Made by a program: the position numbers and the translations under genes. From contig NZ_CP134609.1 in assembly GCF_031844705.1 (NCBI RefSeq), forward strand, positions 372,001 through 436,000: DNA of 64,000 nt. Direction: 5' to 3'. Under the pieces are notes generated by a model that was given only the letters and a program-made list of their open reading frames with translations, did not search any database and had not been told where the DNA came from. The DNA is from Streptomyces sp. ITFR-16 (GTDB lineage: Bacteria > Actinomycetota > Actinomycetes > Streptomycetales > Streptomycetaceae). Shown here piece by piece: positions 58,318 through 64,000 of this stretch (positions are counted from its first letter, which is position 1; each line of letters opens with the position of its first letter).

Positions 58318-59306
58318 CGGGCGGCCTCCTCGGCGAGTTCGGTGAGCACGGCCACGACGAGGTTGCGCATCAGCGTCACCTTGTACGCGTTCTCCGGAAG
58401 GGCCTCGGCAGCCGCCAGCTCGGCCTCGGCCGCGGCGGCGAACGCCTCGGCGTCGGCCGGACCGCCGGTCAGCGCCCGCTCGGCGGCGCGGGCGCGCCAG
58501 GGCCGGGACGCCACCGCGCCGAAGGCGAGGCGTACCTCGTGGACGGCACCGTCGCGCACGTCGAGGGCGGCGGCGACGGACCCGATGGCGAAGGCGAACG
58601 AGGCGCGCTCGCGTACCTTGCGGTAGCGGGAGTGCGCGGCGACGGCGGCGGGCGGCAGGGTGACGCCGGTGATCAGCGCGCCGCCCGGCAGCGCGGTCTC
58701 GATGTGCGGGGTGGCCCCCACCGGGAGGTAGAAGGCGTCGAGCGGCAGCTCGCCGGGCCCCTCGGCCGTCTCGTACGTGATGACGGCGTCGAGGGCCGCG
58801 AGGGCGACCGCCATGTCGGAGGGGTGGGTCGCCACGCAGTGCTCGGACGCGCCGAGGATCGCGTGGTTGTGGTGCTCGCCCGCGACGGCGGGGCAACCGC
58901 TGCCGGGGGTCCGCTTGTTGCACGGCTTGCCGAGGTCGGCGAAGTAGCCGCAGCGGGTCCGCTGGAGGAGGTTGCCGCCGACCGTGGCCATGTTGCGCAG
59001 CTGCCCGGAGGCGCCGGCCAGGACGGCCTGGGCGAGCGCCGGGTAGCGGCGTCGTACGTCGGGGTGGGCGGCCAGCTCGCTGTTGGTGACGGTCGCACCG
59101 ATGCGCAGCCCGCCGTCCGCGGTGGACTCGACGGTGCCGAGCGGGAGTTCCTGGACGTCGACGAGGAGGCCGGGCCGTTCGACGCCCGCCTTCATCAGGT
59201 CGACGAGGTTGGTGCCGCCGCCGAGCGGCCGGGCCCCTGGGTCCGTACCGAGCAGGGCGACGGCCCCGGCGACGTCGAAGACGCGTTCGTAACCGAACTC
59301 CCTCAT
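58314..59306 (-). CDS. FAD-binding subunit of the molybdenum oxidoreductase, with [4Fe-4S] insertion
   Basis: A 330-residue FAD subunit. The flavin site shows ARPLGGGTNLVDLMKAG and QLRNMATVGGNLLQRTRCGYFAD. The cysteines in RCGYFAD, CNKRTPGSGC (Cys pattern over about 125-150) match the extra [4Fe-4S]-binding segment of PaoB/YagS and 4-hydroxybenzoyl-CoA reductase beta subunits. C-terminal CO-dehydrogenase-type domain from about 215. Four-base overlaps at both ends. Confidence 0.91.
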   Translation of the reverse strand: MREFGYERVFDVAGAVALLGTDPGARPLGGGTNLVDLMKAGVERPGLLVDVQELPLGTVESTADGGLRIGATVTNSELAAHPDVRRRYPALAQAVLAGASGQLRNMATVGGNLLQRTRCGYFADLGKPCNKRTPGSGCPAVAGEHHNHAILGASEHCVATHPSDMAVALAALDAVITYETAEGPGELPLDAFYLPVGATPHIETALPGGALITGVTLPPAAVAAHSRYRKVRERASFAFAIGSVAAALDVRDGAVHEVRLAFGAVASRPWRARAAERALTGGPADAEAFAAAAEAELAAAEALPENAYKVTLMRNLVVAVLTELAEEAAR

Positions 59307-59860
59307 GCCGGCAGCTCCTCGGCCTCGGTGGTGACCGTCTCCGCCGCCCGGGCGACCGCCTGCACGATCGACACATAGGCGCCGCAGCGGCAGAGGTTGC
59401 CGCTCATCCGCTCACGGATCTCCTCGGCGGTGAGCGCGGGCACCTCCGTCTGCGGCCCGACGTCCTCGGTCACGGCGCTCGGCCAGCCCTCGGCGTGCTC
59501 CTGGATCATCCCGAGCGCCGAACAGATCTGGCCGGGGGTGCAGTAGCCGCACTGGTAGCCGTCGAGGTCGAGGAAGGCCTGCTGGACCGGATGCAGCCGG
59601 TCGCCGTCGGCCACGCCCTCGATCGTCGTGATCTCGCGCCCCTCGGCGGCGACCGCGAGCTGGAGGCAGGACACCGCCCGGCGCCCGTCGAGCAGCACCG
59701 TGCAGGCGCCGCACTGGCCCTGGTCGCAGCCCTTCTTCGTACCGGTCAGATCGAGACGCTCGCGTAAGGCGTCGAGCAGGGTGGTGCGGTGGTCGACGGG
59801 CAGCGTGTATTTTTCGCCATTGATGTTCAGGGTGACGGCACTGGACGTCGATGGGGCCAT
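59303..59860 (-). CDS. [2Fe-2S] subunit of the molybdenum oxidoreductase
   Basis: A 185-residue iron-sulfur subunit. The plant-ferredoxin-type cluster uses GCDQGQCGACTVLLDG; the second cluster uses CGYCTPGQICS and GNLCRCGAY. It starts at ATG 59860 with GGAAGG six bases upstream and has no Tat signal, whereas PaoA of E. coli has one, so this complex is probably cytoplasmic. First gene of the operon; its promoter lies in the region with two TetR-type operators. Confidence 0.92.
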   Translation of the reverse strand: MAPSTSSAVTLNINGEKYTLPVDHRTTLLDALRERLDLTGTKKGCDQGQCGACTVLLDGRRAVSCLQLAVAAEGREITTIEGVADGDRLHPVQQAFLDLDGYQCGYCTPGQICSALGMIQEHAEGWPSAVTEDVGPQTEVPALTAEEIRERMSGNLCRCGAYVSIVQAVARAAETVTTEAEELPA

Positions 59861-59957
59861 GATCAGCCTTCCTTCGCGTTGCTGATGCGGCGTGGGGGCG
59901 CAGTGGTCAACGGACACCGGTCGGCCAACTGGCTTGGTCTGACGCTAGAGTGGACTC

Positions 59958-59977
59958 AAGCGGACAGCTGTCCGCTT
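59958..59977. promoter_or_regulatory. TetR-type operator 1 of the oxidoreductase operon
   Basis: AAGCGGACAGCTGTCCGCTT is a perfect 20-bp palindrome in the divergent region between the operon and the TetR gene. Confidence 0.75.
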
Positions 59978-59992
59978 CCTCGTCGAACCTAA

Positions 59993-60006
59993 CGGACGGC
60001 TGTCCG
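59993..60006. promoter_or_regulatory. TetR-type operator 2 of the oxidoreductase operon
   Basis: CGGACGGCTGTCCG repeats the core of operator 1 with one mismatch. Centre-to-centre distance is 32 bp, about three helical turns, which would allow two dimers on one face. Confidence 0.65.
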
Positions 60007-60049
60007 GCGGGCAAGGCCGTACCCGGTCGTGGACACGGAAGGAGGAGAC

Positions 60050-60628
60050 GTGCTGGACGGGAGGAGCACGCCTCGACGGCCGGACGCGCAGCGCAATCGC
60101 GAGCGCATCCTCGATGTCGCGCTGACCGAGCTGACCCGGGCGGCGGACACCCCCGTGAGCGTGATCGCGAAGAAGGCGGGCGTCGGACAGGGCACGTTCT
60201 ACCGCAACTTCCCCCACCGCGAGGCCCTCGTCCTGGAGGTCTACCGCTACGAGATGCAGCAGGTCGCCGACACGGCCGCCCAGTTGCTCCGGGACGGCCC
60301 CGCCGACCGGGCCCTGCGGGAGTGGATGGACCGGCTGGCGCAGTACGCCATGGCCAAGTCGGGGCTGGCCGACGCGCTGCGGACCACCACCAGCAGGTAC
60401 AGCAGCCTGGCCGAGCTCGGCCACGGCCCGGTGACCGGGGCGATCCGGCTCCTGCTGGAGGCGAACGACGCGGCCGGCACCATCCGCCCCGGAGTGACGT
60501 GCGACGACTTCCTGCTCGCCATCGCCGGTCTCTGGCAGCTCGACCCGCACACCGACTGGCAGCCGCGTGCCGCCCGGCTGTTCGACCTCGTGACGGACGG
60601 CCTGCGGGCGGGGGCGCCGTCGGTCTGA
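60050..60628 (+). CDS. TetR-family transcriptional regulator of the oxidoreductase operon
   Basis: A 192-residue repressor. The HTH (about 8-55) reads RRPDAQRNRERILDVALTELTRAADTPVSVIAKKAGVGQGTFYRNFPHREALVLEVYRYE. The C-terminal domain is of the SbtR-like TetR_C type. The GTG at 60050 has GGAGGAG directly upstream; an upstream GTG at 60029 is less likely. It is divergent from the Mo-enzyme operon, and two matching palindromes lie between, so it very likely represses both. Confidence 0.92.
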   Translation: MLDGRSTPRRPDAQRNRERILDVALTELTRAADTPVSVIAKKAGVGQGTFYRNFPHREALVLEVYRYEMQQVADTAAQLLRDGPADRALREWMDRLAQYAMAKSGLADALRTTTSRYSSLAELGHGPVTGAIRLLLEANDAAGTIRPGVTCDDFLLAIAGLWQLDPHTDWQPRAARLFDLVTDGLRAGAPSV

Positions 60629-60650
60629 CCGGCGGCCCCACCGGGGCGCC

Positions 60651-61907
60651 TCACCGTGCGGCGCCCGTCCGCCCGATGGTCACCACGCGGGCCCACGCGG
60701 GTGGTGCCTCGGGGACGTAATCGGGATCCTCCTCGTCCCACGACCGCGTCACCGACCGGTCGAACAGCCCCACCACCGTCCGGCACGGCGGCGGTGCGCT
60801 CGGCCAGGGTGTCTGCCCGTCGGTGAGCGCCACCACGACATCGGGCCGGGGGTGCGCCCGCAGGGCCCGGGCGAACCCCGACCGCAGATCCGTCCCGCCA
60901 CCGCCTGCCAGCGGGATGCCCTCCGCCCGGCACAGCGGGTGCACCACCCGGGTCGCCGCGTCGCACGAGAGCACGGTCACCAGGTCCCGACGGCCGCCCA
61001 CCGCACGGGAGATGGCGGTGACCTCCAGCAGCGCGCTGCCCAGTTCGGTGTCGCTGACCGAGCCGGAGGTGTCGACGACGACCGCGACCCGGGGCGGCCT
61101 GCGCCTCAGACTGGGCAGGACGGCTCCGGGCACCGCGACCGAGCGCCGGGAGGGCCGGCCGTAGGTGTAGTCCTCCCCCGCCCCCGGGCCCGAGGCCGCC
61201 GAGCGGACGGCCGCGCCCAGCAACTGCCGCCAGGGCTGCGGCGGATGGAACACCTCCTCGGCCCACCGCTGCCACCCCTTCGACGCGTCCCCCGGGCGGC
61301 CGGTGATGCCCTGGGCCACCCGGAAGCGCACCGCGTCCCGCTCCTGCGCGCTCAGCCCGTGGGCGCCGTCCGGGCCCAGCTCCCAGCCCCGCTCCAGCCC
61401 GTCGGCGCCACTGCCGCAGTCCAGCCAGGCCAGATGCTGGGTATGCGGGCCGAGCCGGAACCTGCTCAGGTACTCCTCCATCAGTTCGCCCTCCGGCAGC
61501 CCCAGCGCCTCCGGTTCGACGGCACCGGCCGGGCGGACCAGCCCGTCGCCGAACGCGTCGTCGTTGATCTCGCAGTCGGCGGCGATGTTCATCCGCAGCC
61601 GTTCGGCCGGGCCGGTCAGTCCGTGCTCCCGCGCGAAACGGTCGCTGCGCCCGTGGTGGTCGCGCAGGAGGTGCGACACCTCGTGCACCCAGACCCCGGC
61701 CAGCTCCTCGACCGGTGTGCGGTCCACGAAGCCCGGTGAGACATAGCACCGCCAGTGCCGGTCGACCGCCATCGTCGGGACCCACCGCGACTCCACGGTG
61801 TGCAGCGCGAACAGCGCAGTCGCCAGGTACGGCCGGGCCCTGGCCGCCTGCAGCCGGGCGGCGAACAGCTTGTCGAGGTCCAGGGCCCCTGGCTCGCCCC
61901 GTGTCAT
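60651..61907 (-). CDS. DUF2201-type protein: metallopeptidase-like plus vWA-like domain
   Basis: A 418-residue soluble protein. The N-terminal part holds a zincin motif HEVSHLLRDHH (His75, Glu76, His79), as in putative metallopeptidase domains, and MNIAADCEINDD. The C-terminal part (about 280-410) is a von Willebrand A-like domain with the MIDAS motif VVDTSGSVSD, GGGGTDLRSGF and VVALTDGQTPWP. It is coupled by ATGA to the MoxR-type ATPase. MoxR/vWA pairs act as metal-insertion or protein-remodelling chaperones; whether the peptidase site is active is unknown. Confidence 0.88.
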   Translation of the reverse strand: MTRGEPGALDLDKLFAARLQAARARPYLATALFALHTVESRWVPTMAVDRHWRCYVSPGFVDRTPVEELAGVWVHEVSHLLRDHHGRSDRFAREHGLTGPAERLRMNIAADCEINDDAFGDGLVRPAGAVEPEALGLPEGELMEEYLSRFRLGPHTQHLAWLDCGSGADGLERGWELGPDGAHGLSAQERDAVRFRVAQGITGRPGDASKGWQRWAEEVFHPPQPWRQLLGAAVRSAASGPGAGEDYTYGRPSRRSVAVPGAVLPSLRRRPPRVAVVVDTSGSVSDTELGSALLEVTAISRAVGGRRDLVTVLSCDAATRVVHPLCRAEGIPLAGGGGTDLRSGFARALRAHPRPDVVVALTDGQTPWPSAPPPCRTVVGLFDRSVTRSWDEEDPDYVPEAPPAWARVVTIGRTGAAR

Positions 61908-63151
61908 CGGCGGGCCTTGGTGGCGACGGCCGCGCGGGCAGCCGCCTGTTCGGCGCGCCGGGAGATCGAGACCGCACCGGCGAGCGCCTCGATCGACGGC
62001 GGTACGTCCCAGTCCCCCTGCCGCAGGGTGGCCAGCGTGGTGGCGGGGACCACGACCAGGTCGGGCGCACCGGTCTCCACGGCCCGGACCAGGAGCGCCC
62101 AGGCCGCGTCCCAGCGGGACCGGTCGGGCCGCTCGCGGACGGCGGCGACCACGCCGTCCAGCACGGCCTGCCGCAGATCGCCGCGCTCGGGCAGTTCGGC
62201 GACCGCCGGGTCGGCGAGCAGCGTCTCCGGGTCCGGGAGGTCCATCCGGTCCATGCTCGCCAGCAGCTCCAGCCCCGGGCCGTCCCCGACCGCACCCCTG
62301 ACCAGCAGGGACAGCACGTCGCGCGAGGCTTCGGCGGCGGTCGCGAAGGCGATGAGGCGCAGGGTCGTCTCCCAGCTCCGGGGCGAGGGCCAGGCGCCGC
62401 CCCGGCGGGTCTCCCCGCTGGGCATCCGGTGGACGAGGGCGGGGCGCGCGGCGAGCAGCCCGCACACCGCCCGGCGGGCGAGGGCGACGGCCTGCGCGAG
62501 CCGTTCGGGCGCGAGCCGGGGCAGGGTCGCGCGGGGCCAGGTCCCGCCGAGACCGCGCACGACGACCTCGTGGTCGTGGACCCACTGGAGGTGGACGAAG
62601 CGGTTGGCCAGCGGCGGGCTGAGCTCCCAGCCGTCGGCCGCCGACGAGCGCGGGTTGGCGGCGGCCACGATCCTTACGCCGGGCGGCAGTTGGAGGGCGC
62701 CGATCCGTCGTTCCAGGACGAGGCGGAGCAGGGCGGCCTGGACGGCGGGCGGTGCGGTGGACAGCTCGTCGAGGAACAGCAGCCCCCGCCCGGCACGCAC
62801 CAGCCGCACCGCCCAGTCCGGCGGGGCCATCGGGACGCCCTGCCCGGCCGGGTCGTCCCCGACGACGGGCAGGCCGGAGAAGTCGGACGGTTCGTGCACG
62901 CTGGCGATGACCGTGGTCAGCGGAAGGTCCAGGGACTCGGCGAGCTGGGTGAGGGCGGCGCTCTTGCCGATGCCCGGCTCGCCCCACAGAAGTACGGGCA
63001 GGTCGGCGGCGACGGCCAGGGTGAGGGCCTCCAGCTGGGTGTCGGGGCGGGGCTCGGTGGTGGTGTCGCGCAGGAGGGCCATGAGCTCGCCTGCGACGTC
63101 CAGTTGGGTGCGGAGGGCGCGCGCGGGCGCATCCGGAGTGCGTTTGGGCAT
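61904..63151 (-). CDS. MoxR-type AAA+ ATPase
   Basis: A 415-residue AAA+ protein. Walker A GEPGIGKSA (57-65), Walker B GLLFLDEL (Asp128-Glu129), sensor 1 RIVAAANPRSS and an arginine-finger region SPPLANRF. The lid and a C-terminal extension of about 130 residues follow. It would couple ATP hydrolysis to remodelling of a target through the vWA protein encoded next. The ATG at 63151 is 84 bp after the stop of the edge gene, on the same strand. Confidence 0.9.
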   Translation of the reverse strand: MPKRTPDAPARALRTQLDVAGELMALLRDTTTEPRPDTQLEALTLAVAADLPVLLWGEPGIGKSAALTQLAESLDLPLTTVIASVHEPSDFSGLPVVGDDPAGQGVPMAPPDWAVRLVRAGRGLLFLDELSTAPPAVQAALLRLVLERRIGALQLPPGVRIVAAANPRSSAADGWELSPPLANRFVHLQWVHDHEVVVRGLGGTWPRATLPRLAPERLAQAVALARRAVCGLLAARPALVHRMPSGETRRGGAWPSPRSWETTLRLIAFATAAEASRDVLSLLVRGAVGDGPGLELLASMDRMDLPDPETLLADPAVAELPERGDLRQAVLDGVVAAVRERPDRSRWDAAWALLVRAVETGAPDLVVVPATTLATLRQGDWDVPPSIEALAGAVSISRRAEQAAARAAVATKARR

Positions 63152-63235
63152 GTGTGATCACCTGTGGGGTCTCGGTGGGGCGTTGCGGAGTACGGAGTAC
63201 GCAGGGCATCGGCCGAGGGCGCGGGCGGGCCCGGG

Positions 63236-64000
63236 TCAGCCGTACGGGGTGTGGCGCACGCGGCGGCGCGGGTGCGGGTCCCGGGTGCGGCGGTTCGGCC
63301 GGAACCGGTCGGGTCCGGAGCCGATCAGGTCCGCCCGGAACAGGCCGTGGCTGATCCGCCGCAGCGCGGCGGTCTCCAGCTCGTCCCGCAGGGCGCCGCC
63401 GCGCAGGACCGCGCCGGGGCCCAGCAGCCCTTCGACGACGGCCAGGGCGCCGGTGATGTCGCCGTGGTCCAGGCGTTCGCGGACACCGTCGAGGCATTCC
63501 GGGCGGCGGTGCGCCTCGTCGATGGCCTGGAGGCAGGGCATCGGTGTCCCGGTCAGCGCCGCCAGGAGTTCCTCGCGGCGGATCTCGGCGGGGTCGTGGT
63601 CGAGCGGGACCAGTACCCCGTCCACCAGCCCGATCCGGTGCCGGGCTCCCCGGCATTCCACCGGGCGCGGCAGCCCCGCCGGGTCCGGGACGGCCGCCGG
63701 TCCGGCCGGAACATGACCCGGCAGCAGCGCGGCCACGACCAGGGGGTGCAGCCGGTCGGCGCCGATCGCCCCGGCCCGGATCAGCTCCAGGTCGGGCAGG
63801 GCCCAGGTCGCGGCGTCGGGCAGGACCGGCGGCAGGGCGGTGTGCTCCCCGGAAGCCTCCGCGAGGCTGAGCGCGGGTGTTCCCGGCCCGTCCTCGGAGC
63901 CGTCGCCGCGCAGGTCGAGGAGCAGCCGGCGGCGTCCGCCGAGCCGTACGGCGAACCGGCTCTCGGCCCGGGGTCCGGTCCCCAGCAGCAGGGCCGCCTC
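63236..64000 (-). CDS. Unrecognised protein encoded upstream of the MoxR/vWA pair (partial, N-terminus outside)
   Basis: At least 254 residues of open, coding-like frame; the start lies beyond the right edge. It continues upstream of the GTG at 63736 without a stop to 64000 with high third-position GC, so that GTG is not the true start. Visible parts are LLLDLRGDGSEDGPGTPALSLAEA, DAATWALPDLELIRAGAIGADRLHPLVVAALLPG, a middle LDHDPAEIRREELLAALTG and a basic tail (RRTRDPHPRRRVRHTPYG). No known domain is recognised. By position it is likely a partner of the ATPase and vWA protein, perhaps a bpX-like or substrate component. Confidence 0.7.
   Translation of the reverse strand, partial: EAALLLGTGPRAESRFAVRLGGRRRLLLDLRGDGSEDGPGTPALSLAEASGEHTALPPVLPDAATWALPDLELIRAGAIGADRLHPLVVAALLPGHVPAGPAAVPDPAGLPRPVECRGARHRIGLVDGVLVPLDHDPAEIRREELLAALTGTPMPCLQAIDEAHRRPECLDGVRERLDHGDITGALAVVEGLLGPGAVLRGGALRDELETAALRRISHGLFRADLIGSGPDRFRPNRRTRDPHPRRRVRHTPYG

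Noticed and set aside
1..64000. CRISPR array, tRNA or rRNA genes, insertion sequences, integrase or attachment sites
   Set aside because: I saw no regularly spaced repeats, no cloverleaf-like or rRNA-like stretch, and no transposase or integrase among the coding frames.

Overview
The window looks like a Streptomyces chromosome, or that of a very close actinomycete. Support: base composition is very GC-rich throughout, coding third positions are almost always G or C, GTG starts are common, genes are tightly coupled, and there is a WhiB protein, a PAS/GAF/SpoIIE phosphatase, Tat-type lipoproteins and several GC-rich terminator hairpins. I see no rRNA, tRNA, CRISPR array, insertion sequence or integrase. 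The region reads as accessory, arm-type DNA rich in transport, glycan and sulfur metabolism.

Layout. (1) 1-9242, minus strand: one long, translationally coupled operon encoding an ATP-grasp ligase, a DUF364-type protein, a cysteine-synthase-like PLP enzyme, an enolase-superfamily epimerase, an MFS exporter, a SAM methyltransferase and a peptide/nickel-type ABC importer that runs off the left edge. A 19-bp Zur-like dyad (9333-9351) lies upstream. I infer an NRPS-independent, zinc-regulated small metallophore system; this is the first candidate for an undescribed system. (2) 9465-14951: a phosphoribosyltransferase-hydrolase fusion, a TPR protein plus polyprenyl synthase behind a striking inverted repeat, a DUF2000/AraC divergent pair and a DinB-type protein. 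(3) 15053-32349: carbohydrate functions (a discoidin-flanked glycosidase, a GH3 beta-glucosidase, a GH92 mannosidase), a WhiB regulator, a SpoIIE-type phosphatase, a PfkB kinase, an MMPL transporter and a DHA2 drug exporter. Three genes here (phosphatase, kinase, MMPL) are each broken by a single-base frameshift.

(4) 32546-47505: an organosulfur scavenging island. On the minus strand are an ABC importer, a formylglycine-generating enzyme and two cytoplasmic sulfatases. On the plus strand are a TauD/AtsK-type dioxygenase and a third sulfatase. A ROK regulator lies between the arms. The importer operon starts with a leaderless small ORF of the cysteine-containing 'RRHVDLCRQASAVC' leader-peptide type, and a second leaderless Cys-containing small ORF precedes the dioxygenase with the same promoter geometry. 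I infer cysteine-sensing attenuation of sulfate-ester uptake and desulfation.

(5) 47567-54908: an MFS transporter, a quinone-oxidoreductase-like dehydrogenase with a TetR regulator, two tandem ABC-F ATPases (the first behind a leader with a 9-codon uORF and hairpins, which suggests ribosome-mediated attenuation) and a secreted NLP/NPP1 protein with the intact GHRHDWE motif. (6) 55053-60628: a PaoABCD-like molybdenum aldehyde/xanthine oxidoreductase operon facing a TetR gene across two matching operators. (7) 60651-64000: a MoxR AAA+ ATPase, a peptidase-vWA protein and an unrecognised protein cut by the right edge.
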